41,034 nucleotides of DNA. Origin: Aquimarina litoralis (GTDB lineage: Bacteria > Bacteroidota > Bacteroidia > Flavobacteriales > Flavobacteriaceae). The translations under genes were made by a program, and so were the position numbers. The notes below the pieces were generated by a model, which had not been told where the DNA came from, did not search any database, and saw nothing but the letters and a program-made list of their open reading frames with translations. The stretch is taken from NCBI RefSeq assembly GCF_019295435.1, contig NZ_WEKL01000001.1, positions 1 through 41,034 of the forward strand, read 5' to 3'. Shown piece by piece: positions 8,324 through 16,905 of this stretch; position 1 is the stretch's first letter; every line of letters begins with the position of its first letter.

Positions 8324-9307
8324 ATGAAAAAACTAGCGCTTATTATTGTATCAGCTTTATGCCTTTTTAGCTGTAAAGAAACGAAAAAAGATTCTTCAGA
8401 AAAGATAAACGGTTCTCTGGCACAATCTATTGGTAAAATAAATGAACTAGCCGTTGTAATTGATAATGAACAATGGACAGGAAGTTTAGGAGATACGATA
8501 CGTAAGTATTTTGGAGCTGAAGTTCCAGGTCTCCCACAAGAAGAGCCGCAGTTTTCTATGAGACAAATTCCTACGGAAGCGTTTACAGGATTATCCAGAA
8601 GATATAGGTTGTTTGTAAAAATACAGCAAGGAGAGGAATCAAAAGTGTATCGTGCTAATAATAAATATGCCACTCCACAATTAGGTTACGTGATCACAGG
8701 AACAAGTGATGAAGATATTTATAAATTAATTAGAGAAAGATCTGCAGATATTATCTCGAAATATAAGAAGGTAGAAACAAAAGAGAAGCAATATAGAATA
8801 GCTAAATCTTTGGAATATATTCCTCAATTAAAAGAAAAAATGGGGATTACATTAAAGATGCCTTCTGCATATAGAATAGCTAAAGAAGAAGATAAATTCT
8901 TTTGGTTACGTAAAGATGTAACCAATGGAGACATGAATTTGATGATCTATGAATTACCAATAGGAACAGTGCCTAAAGATTCTAATACTGTTGCTAAGAT
9001 TATAAAAATAAGGGACTCAGTAGGAATGCTTAAAATACCTACAAATTCTGGTAAGTTTATTACTGAAAAAGCGTATGCTCCATATCTCTATGAAACTAGT
9101 CTTGATGACAAGTTTACCTTTGAGACAAAAGGAACTTGGGAAATTAAAGACCGATATATGGCAGGACCTTTTGTAAACTATGTAATTGACGATATCCCTA
9201 ATAATAGACAAGTTGTAATCGAAGGTTTTGTATTAGCTCCATCAGTGAGAAAAAGAAACTATATGTTCGAGTTAGAAGCTATTATTAAGAGTATCAAATT
9301 TGAATAA
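8324..9307 (+). CDS. DUF4837 family lipoprotein
   Basis: The 327-residue protein starts with MKKLALIIVSALCLFSC, a lipoprotein signal whose lipidated cysteine would be C17, which also supports the chosen start. The following sequence, with repeated blocks such as GSLGDTIRKYFGAEVPGLPQEEP and a Lys/Glu-rich middle, matches the Bacteroidota family DUF4837, of unknown function. These proteins are presumably anchored in the outer or inner membrane facing the periplasm. tex follows 45 bases downstream with no terminator between, so the two may form a transcript. I recognise the family by sequence pattern only and assign no activity. Confidence 0.75.
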   Translation: MKKLALIIVSALCLFSCKETKKDSSEKINGSLAQSIGKINELAVVIDNEQWTGSLGDTIRKYFGAEVPGLPQEEPQFSMRQIPTEAFTGLSRRYRLFVKIQQGEESKVYRANNKYATPQLGYVITGTSDEDIYKLIRERSADIISKYKKVETKEKQYRIAKSLEYIPQLKEKMGITLKMPSAYRIAKEEDKFFWLRKDVTNGDMNLMIYELPIGTVPKDSNTVAKIIKIRDSVGMLKIPTNSGKFITEKAYAPYLYETSLDDKFTFETKGTWEIKDRYMAGPFVNYVIDDIPNNRQVVIEGFVLAPSVRKRNYMFELEAIIKSIKFE

Positions 9308-9352
9308 AAATAGGTAATTTTATAATATATTTAGCGGTTCAAAATGTAACCC

Positions 9353-11479
9353 ATGAATATTGTTTCCTATATTTCGAAACAGGTACCTGTTTCTGAAAAG
9401 CAAATTACCAAAACCATCGAATTATTAAACGATGGATCTACAATTCCCTTTATTTCTAGATATCGTAAAGAGGCAACAGGAAATCTTGATGAGGTAGAAA
9501 TTGGTGAAATAGTAAAGCATAAAACTGCCTTTGAAGCACTTCAAAAACGAAAAGAAAGCGTTTTAGCATCGATAAAAGAGCAAGATGCACTTACTCCAGA
9601 ATTACAAAAACGTATAGAAGCAGCTCAAACGCTTTCCGAAGTTGAGGATTTATATCTTCCGTATAAGAAAAAACGAAAGACCAAGGCATCTGTAGCCAAA
9701 GAACAAGGGTTAGAGCCATTGGCCAAAGTGATTATGCAACAGCGAGAAGAAGAACTTCTGTATGTTGCATCACAATATCTAAATGACACCATTATTAATG
9801 AAGAACTTGCATTACAAGGAGCTAGAGATATTATAGCAGAGTGGGTCAATGAAGATGAAAAAGTAAGAAATAGGTTAAGAAGACTTTTTCAACGACGTGC
9901 ATCCATAGCTTCATCAGTTATTAAAACTAAAAAAGACGAAGAAGAAGCTCAGAAGTATCAACAATATTTTGATTGGGAAGAACCGCTTCACAAATGTCCT
10001 TCGCATAGATTATTGGCCATATTACGTGCAGAAAATGAAAAGATTGTACGAGTTAAAATTTCAGTTTCAGAAAATGACGCTTTAGACATTATCGATGATG
10101 TTATGATAAAATCTAATGTAGAAGCATGCACCGATCAGATGTTTTTGGCGATTGCTGATGCCTATAAGAGATTATTAACACCTGCAATTTCTACGGAAGT
10201 ATTAAATCAAGCAAAAGAAAAAGCGGATGATAATGCGATTAAAGTATTTGCTCAGAATTTAAAGCAATTATTATTAGCTTCTCCATTAGGACAGAAACGA
10301 ATACTAGCATTAGATCCAGGTTTTAAATCTGGCTGTAAAGTAGTTTGTCTGGATCAACAGGGGGATTTACTTCATAATGAAAACATTTATCCGCATCCTC
10401 CGCAACGCGAAACCACAAATGCGATTAAAAAGATAAAGTCTTTAGTAAACGCATATAAAATTGAAGCAATCGCAATAGGAAATGGTACAGCTGCCAGAGA
10501 AACTGAATCATTTATCAAGAAAATTCCTTTTGAAAATCAAATTCAGGTATTTATGGTGAATGAAAGTGGAGCCTCAGTATATTCTGCTTCTAAAATAGCG
10601 AGAGCAGAGTTTCCTAATTACGATGTTACGGTAAGAGGAGCAGTTTCAATTGGAAGACGTTTGGCAGACCCATTAGCAGAACTGGTAAAGATTGACCCAA
10701 AAGCAATTGGAGTAGGGCAGTATCAGCATGATGTAGATCAAACAAAACTCAAAAATGAATTGGATACTGTAGTGATGAGTTGCGTAAATAGTGTTGGGAT
10801 TAATGTAAACACGGCAAGCGCACCTTTATTGAGCTATGTATCTGGAATAGGTGAAAAATTAGCAGAAAATATTGTTAATTATAGATTCGAAAATGGAGCC
10901 CTACAATCCAGAGAAGAATTAAAAAAGGTTCCCAGACTAGGAGGAAAAGCTTATGAACAAGCAGCAGCATTTTTAAGAATTACAGAACCTACCCATCCCT
11001 TAGACAACTCTGCAGTGCACCCGGAGCGATATAAATTAGTTGCTAAAATGGCAAAAGATGTTGGAGTACCATTACAAGAGCTAATCGGGAACAAGGCGGC
11101 AATCTCCAAAATTCAGTTGAGAGAATATACTTCAGAAGATGTTGGGTTACCTACTTTAACGGATATTATTAAGGAATTAGAAAAACCAGGAGTAGACCCG
11201 AGAAAAAAAGCTACTATTTTTGAGTTTGATCCGAATGTAAAAACAATTAACGACCTCAAAACGGGGATGAAATTACCAGGAATCGTAAATAATATTACAA
11301 ATTTTGGTTGTTTCGTGGATATAGGAATAAAAGAAAGTGGCTTAATACATATCTCTAAACTAGCAAATGAGTACATAAGTGATGTAAATGCTGTAGTGCA
11401 ATTAAATCAACAACTGATGGTAACTGTACTTGATATAGATTTAAGCAGAAAAAGAATTCAACTCTCTTTAGTGGATTAG
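9353..11479 (+). CDS. tex: Tex-family RNA-binding transcription accessory protein
   Basis: The 708-residue protein has the Tex layout: an N-terminal helical region (ending near 200) with IPFISRYRKEATGNLDE near residues 31-46, a YqgF/RuvX-like RNase H-fold domain starting at ILALDPGFKSG (about 317-327), helix-hairpin-helix motifs (SGIGEKLAENIV), and a C-terminal S1 RNA-binding domain (about 640-706, with GIVNNITNFGCFVDIG and SGLIHISKLA). Tex proteins bind nucleic acids and influence transcription and RNA handling; the exact role is not settled. It is slightly shorter than the enterobacterial protein (about 770). A hairpin at 11514-11536 ends the transcript. Confidence 0.95.
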   Translation: MNIVSYISKQVPVSEKQITKTIELLNDGSTIPFISRYRKEATGNLDEVEIGEIVKHKTAFEALQKRKESVLASIKEQDALTPELQKRIEAAQTLSEVEDLYLPYKKKRKTKASVAKEQGLEPLAKVIMQQREEELLYVASQYLNDTIINEELALQGARDIIAEWVNEDEKVRNRLRRLFQRRASIASSVIKTKKDEEEAQKYQQYFDWEEPLHKCPSHRLLAILRAENEKIVRVKISVSENDALDIIDDVMIKSNVEACTDQMFLAIADAYKRLLTPAISTEVLNQAKEKADDNAIKVFAQNLKQLLLASPLGQKRILALDPGFKSGCKVVCLDQQGDLLHNENIYPHPPQRETTNAIKKIKSLVNAYKIEAIAIGNGTAARETESFIKKIPFENQIQVFMVNESGASVYSASKIARAEFPNYDVTVRGAVSIGRRLADPLAELVKIDPKAIGVGQYQHDVDQTKLKNELDTVVMSCVNSVGINVNTASAPLLSYVSGIGEKLAENIVNYRFENGALQSREELKKVPRLGGKAYEQAAAFLRITEPTHPLDNSAVHPERYKLVAKMAKDVGVPLQELIGNKAAISKIQLREYTSEDVGLPTLTDIIKELEKPGVDPRKKATIFEFDPNVKTINDLKTGMKLPGIVNNITNFGCFVDIGIKESGLIHISKLANEYISDVNAVVQLNQQLMVTVLDIDLSRKRIQLSLVD

Positions 11480-11502
11480 CACATAGTTTGATTGTAAGAA
11501 TG

Positions 11503-11536
11503 GGCCAAAAAAAACTCCTTTCGTTTAGAAAGGAGT
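11503..11536 (-). terminator. Bidirectional terminator between tex and the small secreted protein gene
   Basis: ACTCCTTTC (11514-11522) pairs perfectly with GAAAGGAGT (11528-11536) around GTTTA. On the minus strand it is followed by eight T, making a strong terminator for the gene at 11565-11906. On the plus strand it lies 34 bases after the tex stop with a looser T-rich tail, so it probably serves both convergent genes. Confidence 0.88.
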
Positions 11537-11564
11537 ACAAACTATATTTTTTATGTGATTTTTA

Positions 11565-11906
11565 TTATGGCAATAAGCTTGCTACTGCTTTATTGTCAGT
11601 GATTCTTGTGTTTTGTTCTTTATTGATAACGTTTGTTAAACGTGTTGTCTTTTTAGTATCTGTGGTAAAACCGTTTTTTTCTAGTAAAAGATTATAGAAA
11701 TCTTCTTTAGTAGTGTTTGTAACTTCTTTTTTATCTTCTTTAATAGTGATATCAAAATTGTTTGCTTTGATTAATGCTTTATAAAAATCTGTTTTAGAAG
11801 ATTTTACAGTAACAGTAGTAGCGTTAGCTTCAGCTTGAACAGTTTCTTGTGCTGAAATTGTTGTAAAAGAAAATAAAATTGCGATTGTAAAAAATATAGT
11901 TTTCAT
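11565..11906 (-). CDS. Small secreted protein with duplicated motif, function unknown
   Basis: The 113-residue product has a clear signal peptide (about 1-19, cleavage after TISAQ). The mature part is Lys/Thr-rich and carries the same motif twice, KTDFYKALIKANNF (38-51) and KEDFYNLLLEKNGF (67-80), exactly 29 residues apart. This looks like an internal duplication of a short helix-forming unit with conserved D-F-Y, L and N-x-F positions. No catalytic or metal-binding residues stand out and I do not recognise the family. The gene has its own excellent promoter (11944-11975) and a strong terminator just past its stop, so it is expressed alone and perhaps strongly. Confidence 0.75.
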   Translation of the reverse strand: MKTIFFTIAILFSFTTISAQETVQAEANATTVTVKSSKTDFYKALIKANNFDITIKEDKKEVTNTTKEDFYNLLLEKNGFTTDTKKTTRLTNVINKEQNTRITDNKAVASLLP

Positions 11907-11943
11907 AGTTTGGGGCTTTATGAAGTTACTTGTTTGATTTACT

Positions 11944-11975
11944 CAAAGTTAAGACGAAAAAAGAGTGCTACAAAA
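11944..11975 (-). promoter_or_regulatory. Full Bacteroidota-type promoter of the small secreted protein gene
   Basis: On the minus strand the sequence reads TTTTG, then exactly 19 bases, then TAACTTTG. This is a complete match to the -33 (TTTG) and -7 (TAnnTTTG) elements recognised by the primary sigma factor of Bacteroidota. The predicted start of transcription leaves a leader of about 30 bases before the ATG at 11906. Confidence 0.8.
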
Positions 11976-12352
11976 CATATCAGAAACTTTTAGATAAAGT
12001 GGTTTTTTAATTCGATGAAATACACAAATTTTATGGTTTTACCGTAAAATAAAAACGTTTTTTATCCTAATTTTCTGATAATCAAAGCTATTTTTTTGAT
12101 CAAATAAACCATTAATTTCGTTGAAAAGAACAGTATTGTAGGTGTTCGGCTAATTAATAAATCATTAACAATTGTAATTTTTGGACTACCAAATTCTAAA
12201 TTAAATAACGATATAAGGTTTTACTAGAATATGGTTAGCTAAAGTTTCATAAGCTAAAGAAAACAGATCTTTCTATCAAAGAATTAATAATGTTACATAT
12301 ATAATGTGCGCGAGAACTAACACTTTTATAAACGTAAAACGTTACCCAATAA

Positions 12353-12382
12353 AAAATGCCTAACTTAAAAGCTAGGCATTTT
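12353..12382 (-). terminator. Terminator after tatA
   Basis: AAAATGCCTA (12353-12362) pairs with TAGGCATTTT (12373-12382). On the minus strand the stem runs straight into a T tract (TTTTTTATT), 24 bases past the tatA stop codon. This is a strong intrinsic terminator. Confidence 0.88.
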
Positions 12383-12405
12383 GTATGATACATAGTTTAT
12401 AAAAA

Positions 12406-12597
12406 CTATTTCTTTTCTTCAATCTTATTAGGATCTTCATCTTCTTTGGAAGCATCTTTAAATTCTTTGATACCGCTTCCAAGTCCTCTCATCAATTCTG
12501 GAATTTTTTTACCTCCGAATAAAAGTAAAACCGCAGCAACAATCAATGCAATTTGCCAAGGCCCTAACATTCCTAAAAATATACTTAATGATATCAT
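12406..12597 (-). CDS. tatA: Sec-independent protein translocase subunit TatA
   Basis: The 63-residue protein has the TatA/E layout: a short N-terminal membrane helix (about 8-27, [18 protein letters not shown]), the conserved [21 protein letters not shown] hinge and amphipathic helix (two overlapping parts, about 26-46), then a charged tail rich in Asp, Glu and Lys. TatA forms the pore-like part of the twin-arginine pathway that exports folded proteins. No tatC is in the window, so it is an unlinked copy. The start gives a 7-residue head before the helix, normal for the family. It is divergent from the M23 peptidase gene and ends at a strong terminator. Confidence 0.92.
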   Translation of the reverse strand: MISLSIFLGMLGPWQIALIVAAVLLLFGGKKIPELMRGLGSGIKEFKDASKEDEDPNKIEEKK

Positions 12598-12616
12598 GGT
12601 TCTTAAATTTAGAATA

Positions 12617-12624
12617 CAAAGTTA
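12617..12624 (-). promoter_or_regulatory. Promoter -7 element TAACTTTG of tatA
   Basis: The minus strand reads TAACTTTG, a full TAnnTTTG match, 19 bases before the tatA ATG. The -33 position has TCG in place of TTG at a distance of 18 bp, a near match. Confidence 0.55.
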
Positions 12625-12763
12625 ATAAGATTTACATAAAAACGATCTTTTTAAAGCATGAAAAGATAGTTTTAAGAGAATATTCACACCTTATAACCGT
12701 ATGATTCGCTTTTAGATAACATTTTAATATAAGTTTTAGCATTTTATCCGTTAACAGAATATG

Positions 12764-12771
12764 TATATTTG
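12764..12771 (+). promoter_or_regulatory. Promoter -7 element TATATTTG of the M23 peptidase operon
   Basis: TATATTTG matches TAnnTTTG exactly, with a T-rich -33 region (ATTTTA) 19 bp upstream. It lies 37 bases before the M23 peptidase ATG at 12809 and only four bases before another ATG at 12776 that opens a nine-codon frame. Confidence 0.55.
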
Positions 12772-12775
12772 CGTT

Positions 12776-12805
12776 ATGAGTGGGATTACTCAGATACTAG
12801 ATTAA
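12776..12805 (+). other. Possible leader mini-ORF (MSGITQILD)
   Basis: A nine-codon frame, ATG at 12776 to TAA at 12803-12805, begins four bases after the -7 box and ends three bases before the M23 peptidase start. Its distance from the promoter box equals that of two genes in the window that appear leaderless (holB and the DUF4837 gene). It could be a translated leader that couples to the next gene, or a coincidence. Confidence 0.3.
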
Positions 12806-12808
12806 CCT

Positions 12809-13678
12809 ATGGCTAAAAAGAAAAAAGAACAAAAGAGAATCACCAAGAAGTTACTAAACAAATACAGATTAGTAATTCTTAATGAAGATACTTTTGAAGA
12901 AAGAATATCTTTTAAATTGACCAGGTTAAATGTTTTTGTGCTGGTTACCATCACATCGATTATTTTAATTTCTTGTACGACTATTTTAATTGCTTTTACA
13001 CCGCTTAGAGAATATATTCCAGGATATTCTTCTACTTCACTTAACCAAAAAGCTACAAGACTAGTTTCTACAGCAGATTCTTTAGAAACAGTACTTGCTG
13101 TAAATCAGAAATATTATAATTCGATTAAAAAAGTACTTACAGGAGATGTAAAAACAGTAGAGTTTGATATTGATTCTGCCGTTCAATCCCAAAAGTTGAA
13201 TCCTGATGAGGTGGATTTGAATCCATCAGAGCAAGATATGCAACTTAGAGAAGAGGTTTCACGAGAAGATAAGTATAGCTTGTTTGAAAGCGAAAAATCT
13301 AGTACAGATTTTTCACTATTTCCTCCTGTAAATGGTAGCATTACATCTGGATATGACGTAAACGAAAAACACTATGCGGTAGATATAGCGGTTCCTAAGG
13401 ATACTCCAATAAAAGCAGCAGCAGCAGGAACAGTAATTTTTGCAGAGTGGACTGCGGAAACGGGCCATGTAATCATTTTAGAACACGGAAATGATTTACT
13501 TACTGTATATAAGCACAACGCATCGCTAACAAAAGAACAAGGTGAGGTAGTAAAAGCAGGAGAAGTTATTGCTACAGCAGGATCCACAGGAGAACTATCT
13601 ACAGGGCCTCATTTACACTTTGAATTATGGAGAGATGGATATCCTACAGATCCATCAAAATTTATTGATTTTGAATAA
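12809..13678 (+). CDS. Membrane-anchored M23 family metallopeptidase (peptidoglycan endopeptidase)
   Basis: The 289-residue protein has a Lys-rich N-terminus, one membrane helix (about 40-63) and a periplasmic LytM/M23 domain in the last 120 residues. The zinc site is complete: H188 and D192 in HYAVD, and HLH at 268-270 in GPHLHFELW; H236 in VYKHN is the usual additional active-site histidine. M23 enzymes cut peptide cross-links in peptidoglycan; single-helix forms often work in cell division or envelope remodelling. The 70-170 segment is polar and could be a coiled coil or linker. The GH3-like gene follows nine bases later, so they are co-transcribed. Confidence 0.93.
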   Translation: MAKKKKEQKRITKKLLNKYRLVILNEDTFEERISFKLTRLNVFVLVTITSIILISCTTILIAFTPLREYIPGYSSTSLNQKATRLVSTADSLETVLAVNQKYYNSIKKVLTGDVKTVEFDIDSAVQSQKLNPDEVDLNPSEQDMQLREEVSREDKYSLFESEKSSTDFSLFPPVNGSITSGYDVNEKHYAVDIAVPKDTPIKAAAAGTVIFAEWTAETGHVIILEHGNDLLTVYKHNASLTKEQGEVVKAGEVIATAGSTGELSTGPHLHFELWRDGYPTDPSKFIDFE

Positions 13679-13687
13679 TAAGATACA

Positions 13688-15187
13688 ATGTCTATTAAAT
13701 CATTAGGGGCAAAGATTTTTGCAAAACGCATTCGTAAAAAGATAGATAAATGGGCCAATAATCCTGTAGAGACTCAGAACAGAGTTTTTAAAGAATTATT
13801 GAAATCCGCAAGCACTACTGTTTTTGGAAAGGATCACAATTTTGATAATATTCATACGCACGCTGACTTTGTAAAGGAAGTTCCTGTTAGAGATTATGAA
13901 CAGTTACGTCCTTATGTAGAGCGTGTAGTAGAAGGAGAAAGTAATGTGTTGTGGCGGGGAAAACCTATTTATTTTGCCAAGACTTCAGGTACGACAAGTG
14001 GAGTAAAATATATCCCGTTAACAGCTGATTCTATGCCTACACATATTAAAGCTGCTAGGAATGCTATTCTATGTTACATCGCTGAAAGTGGAAAAGCTTC
14101 TTTTGTGAATGGAAAAATGATATTTCTTCAAGGAAGTCCAGAGTTGATAGAGAAAAATGGAATTAATTTAGGACGCCTTTCGGGTATTGTTGCGCACTAT
14201 GTTCCAAAATACCTTCAAAAAAATAGACTTCCAAGTTGGGAGACAAATTGCATTGATGATTGGGAATCAAAAGTGGATGCAATAGTCGAAGAAACCGTAA
14301 ATGAGGACATGACAATCATAAGTGGAATTCCTCCTTGGGTACAGATGTACTTTGAAAAATTAAAGAAAAAAACAGGGAAGTCGATCGGAGAACTTTTCAA
14401 GAACTTCGAACTCTTTATTTATGGAGGGGTAAATTTTGAACCCTACAGAGCAACTTTCGAAAAGTTAATAGGAAGAAAAGTCCCAAGCATAGAATTATAT
14501 CCCGCTTCAGAAGGTTTTTTCGCCTTTCAAGACAAGCAGGAAGAAAAAGGAATGCTACTTCAATTAGATTCAGGAATGTTTTATGAGTTCATAAAAGCAG
14601 ATGAGTTTTTTGAAGAACAACCAAAACGAATAACTGTAGCTGATGTAGAAATTGGTGTAAACTATGTAATGTTGATCTCTTCAAATGCTGGTTTATGGGC
14701 GTATAACATTGGAGATACCGTAATCTTTACAAGCACTGCACCATATAGGGTAATTGTTTCTGGAAGAATCAAACACTTTATTTCTGCTTTTGGAGAGCAT
14801 GTGATCGGAAAAGAGGTCGAACAAGCCATGAAAGAAGCAACTGAAAAAACAGGCACGGTCATTAAAGAGTTTACAGTGGCACCTCAAATCAACCCCAATG
14901 ATTCGGAATTACCATATCATGAATGGTTTGTTGAGTTCCAGGAAAGCCCTAATAATATGCAGGAATTTGAAATTCAAATAGACAATTCTTTGCGTAAGCA
15001 GAACACTTATTATGATGACTTGATTACAGGAAGTGTATTAAGGACATTAAAGGTAAGATCAGTTCCTAAAGATGGTTTTAATGAGTATATGAAATCTATT
15101 GGGAAACTTGGTGGGCAAAATAAACTTCCAAGACTTTCTAATGATAGAAAGATTGCTGATTCTCTATCGGTAGGTATAGGCAAATAA
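13688..15187 (+). CDS. GH3-family acyl-adenylate-forming enzyme
   Basis: The 499-residue protein belongs to the GH3 family (named for plant auxin-responsive enzymes), a branch of the ANL adenylate-forming superfamily. The ATP-binding signature is TSGTTSG at 99-105 within YFAKTSGTTSGVKYIP; ELYPASEGFFAFQ near 272-284 and GLWAYNIGDTVIF near 335-347 are the other family blocks. Plant members join amino acids to jasmonate or auxin; the bacterial substrate is unknown, so this is probably an acid-amido synthetase or acyl transfer enzyme. It is nine bases after the M23 peptidase gene and 26 before the next gene, in a compact operon seen often in Flavobacteriaceae. Confidence 0.88.
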   Translation: MSIKSLGAKIFAKRIRKKIDKWANNPVETQNRVFKELLKSASTTVFGKDHNFDNIHTHADFVKEVPVRDYEQLRPYVERVVEGESNVLWRGKPIYFAKTSGTTSGVKYIPLTADSMPTHIKAARNAILCYIAESGKASFVNGKMIFLQGSPELIEKNGINLGRLSGIVAHYVPKYLQKNRLPSWETNCIDDWESKVDAIVEETVNEDMTIISGIPPWVQMYFEKLKKKTGKSIGELFKNFELFIYGGVNFEPYRATFEKLIGRKVPSIELYPASEGFFAFQDKQEEKGMLLQLDSGMFYEFIKADEFFEEQPKRITVADVEIGVNYVMLISSNAGLWAYNIGDTVIFTSTAPYRVIVSGRIKHFISAFGEHVIGKEVEQAMKEATEKTGTVIKEFTVAPQINPNDSELPYHEWFVEFQESPNNMQEFEIQIDNSLRKQNTYYDDLITGSVLRTLKVRSVPKDGFNEYMKSIGKLGGQNKLPRLSNDRKIADSLSVGIGK

Positions 15188-15213
15188 ATTATATATTTGT
15201 TAGGAAAAATTTT

Positions 15214-16905
15214 ATGGCAAATCTCAAAATTAAAGGAAGAACAAGAGCTCAAGAAAGTTCAAGCGCAATAGAACGCATGTACATTACTATGCGTCATCTA
15301 TTTAATAGAGGTTTTTATAAGCCTATGGGTGTTTCTGGAGATACTTTAAGAGAAGGATTGCTAACACTTCGTCCAGAAATTTATGGTTCAGTAGCCGAAG
15401 AAAAAGTAGAGCTAGATGGACTGTTATACGTAATCGATCGCTTGCCAATCGGAATCGAAGAATGTCGCTATATTAATCTAACGAGTGAAGAGGGATATAA
15501 AAATTCCCATTTTAAGGCGATAGTTCCTCCTAAGCGAAGAAGAAATTGCTACAGAATTGATGAAGAGCAGATGAATATCGAGGTCACTCGCGGAAGATCA
15601 GAAATATATGATATTCTTACACACCTTACTTTTTTATTCATAGAATCTCATAAGATTATGAATCGAGTGGTAATTAATGAAGAAGGTAATGTTACTAGAG
15701 ATTGGGACAAGTTAGAGAAAGCAGTTACTTCTAAAAAAGATCTTACAAAGGCCGAAAGAGAAGTTGTTCTCACACATACTGCAAACATATTGGGAAGAAC
15801 TTTTCAAGAAGTTACCTCAATATATAGTAGTTTTTCTTGTCCAGAAAATAAAGAGCGATTTATACACATAATTTATTGGTTAGGTAAACTGGCTATCGAA
15901 GAATCTGTAAATGAAAATAAAAGGTTAGTAACGTTTACACCAGTATTAAGAGAGCGTTTAGGACATCACATTCATGGAGAGCGATGGGCAAATACTATAA
16001 AAAGTAAATTACAACAATTAGATGTAATAGATCGCCCCATACATATTATAAGTGCGAATATGCATAGTGTAATGAATACATTATATGCTCCATTGGCGCT
16101 TAAAACAGAACTGAAGAATAAGTCTACTTTTGATATTTATGAGTTACTAAGTCAGGATAAAAATGATAAGTTAAGAGCAAAAGTTGAAAAACTAGCACTT
16201 CAGAAAGGAATGACATTTTTGCAAGATGAAAGTGGGACAAATATTGATGTTCAAATTTTCGATACTGCAAAATATACAAACGGAGCTTTTGAAACAAACG
16301 TTTCAAAAAATGAAATTCATAACCAACCAGTTATCATAGTGATGGATTATGCTTTCGGTGAGCAAGCGTATGAAACAATGGATGAACTTTTAAAACCCTA
16401 TGAGCAACCAAATGGCAGGAAGTATCTAAATGTAAAATCTGTTTCATTAATGGGGAAAGCTGGTATTCTTGAAGGAGGAAAAGGGGATATTATGATTCCT
16501 TCTGCTCATGTTTTTGAAGGAACTGCAGATAATTATCCTTTTGACAATGGATTGAAAAAAGAGGATTTAGAAGGTCATGGAATAGATATATTTGAAGGAG
16601 CCATGATTACAGTCTTAGGAACCTCATTGCAGAATAGAGATATTTTGAAGTTTTTTCACGAATCTACCTGGAATGTGATTGGGTTAGAGATGGAAGGAGC
16701 GCATTACCAAAAAGCTATTCAGTCTGCATCAAAATTAAGAGGAAGTATAAGCTCTGATGTAAAGGTGAATTATGCGTATTATGCATCTGATAATCCTTTA
16801 GAAACAGGAAGCACATTAGCATCTGGTGGATTAGGAACGACAGGAGTGAAACCTACATATTTGATAACTGAGAAAATTTTAGAGCAAATATTTAAGAAGT
16901 ACTAA
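15214..16905 (+). CDS. Conserved Bacteroidota protein with nucleoside-phosphorylase-like C-terminal domain
   Basis: The 563-residue protein has two parts. Residues about 1-260 (YNPGxG-free, helical, with FNRGFYKPMGVSGDTLREG near 30-48) match no domain I recognise. The C-terminal half resembles the purine nucleoside phosphorylase/AMP nucleosidase fold: GKAGILEGGKGDIMIPSA (about 412-429), VIGLEMEGAHYQKA (the EMEG motif, which binds ribose in the family) and YYASDNPL. I believe this corresponds to the family DUF6909, but without a search I only give that tentatively. The reaction is unknown. Its stop codon is directly followed by the ATG of the first chain-length protein, so it is read with the polysaccharide genes. 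Confidence 0.7.
   Translation: MANLKIKGRTRAQESSSAIERMYITMRHLFNRGFYKPMGVSGDTLREGLLTLRPEIYGSVAEEKVELDGLLYVIDRLPIGIEECRYINLTSEEGYKNSHFKAIVPPKRRRNCYRIDEEQMNIEVTRGRSEIYDILTHLTFLFIESHKIMNRVVINEEGNVTRDWDKLEKAVTSKKDLTKAEREVVLTHTANILGRTFQEVTSIYSSFSCPENKERFIHIIYWLGKLAIEESVNENKRLVTFTPVLRERLGHHIHGERWANTIKSKLQQLDVIDRPIHIISANMHSVMNTLYAPLALKTELKNKSTFDIYELLSQDKNDKLRAKVEKLALQKGMTFLQDESGTNIDVQIFDTAKYTNGAFETNVSKNEIHNQPVIIVMDYAFGEQAYETMDELLKPYEQPNGRKYLNVKSVSLMGKAGILEGGKGDIMIPSAHVFEGTADNYPFDNGLKKEDLEGHGIDIFEGAMITVLGTSLQNRDILKFFHESTWNVIGLEMEGAHYQKAIQSASKLRGSISSDVKVNYAYYASDNPLETGSTLASGGLGTTGVKPTYLITEKILEQIFKKY

Larger units (their letters stand above)
11907..12405. other. Gene-free interval upstream of the small secreted protein gene
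   Basis: These 499 bases hold the promoter of the minus-strand gene at 11944-11975 and the tatA terminator hairpin at 12353-12382. The middle (about 11980-12330) is very AT-rich with no convincing reading frame. A short palindrome AACGT-AAA-ACGTT sits at 12331-12343. I cannot exclude a small RNA. Confidence 0.5.

Noticed and set aside
12331-12343. Palindrome AACGT-AAA-ACGTT as an operator
   Set aside because: Short and AT-rich, between the 3' end of tatA and the far upstream side of the small secreted protein gene, with no start nearby.
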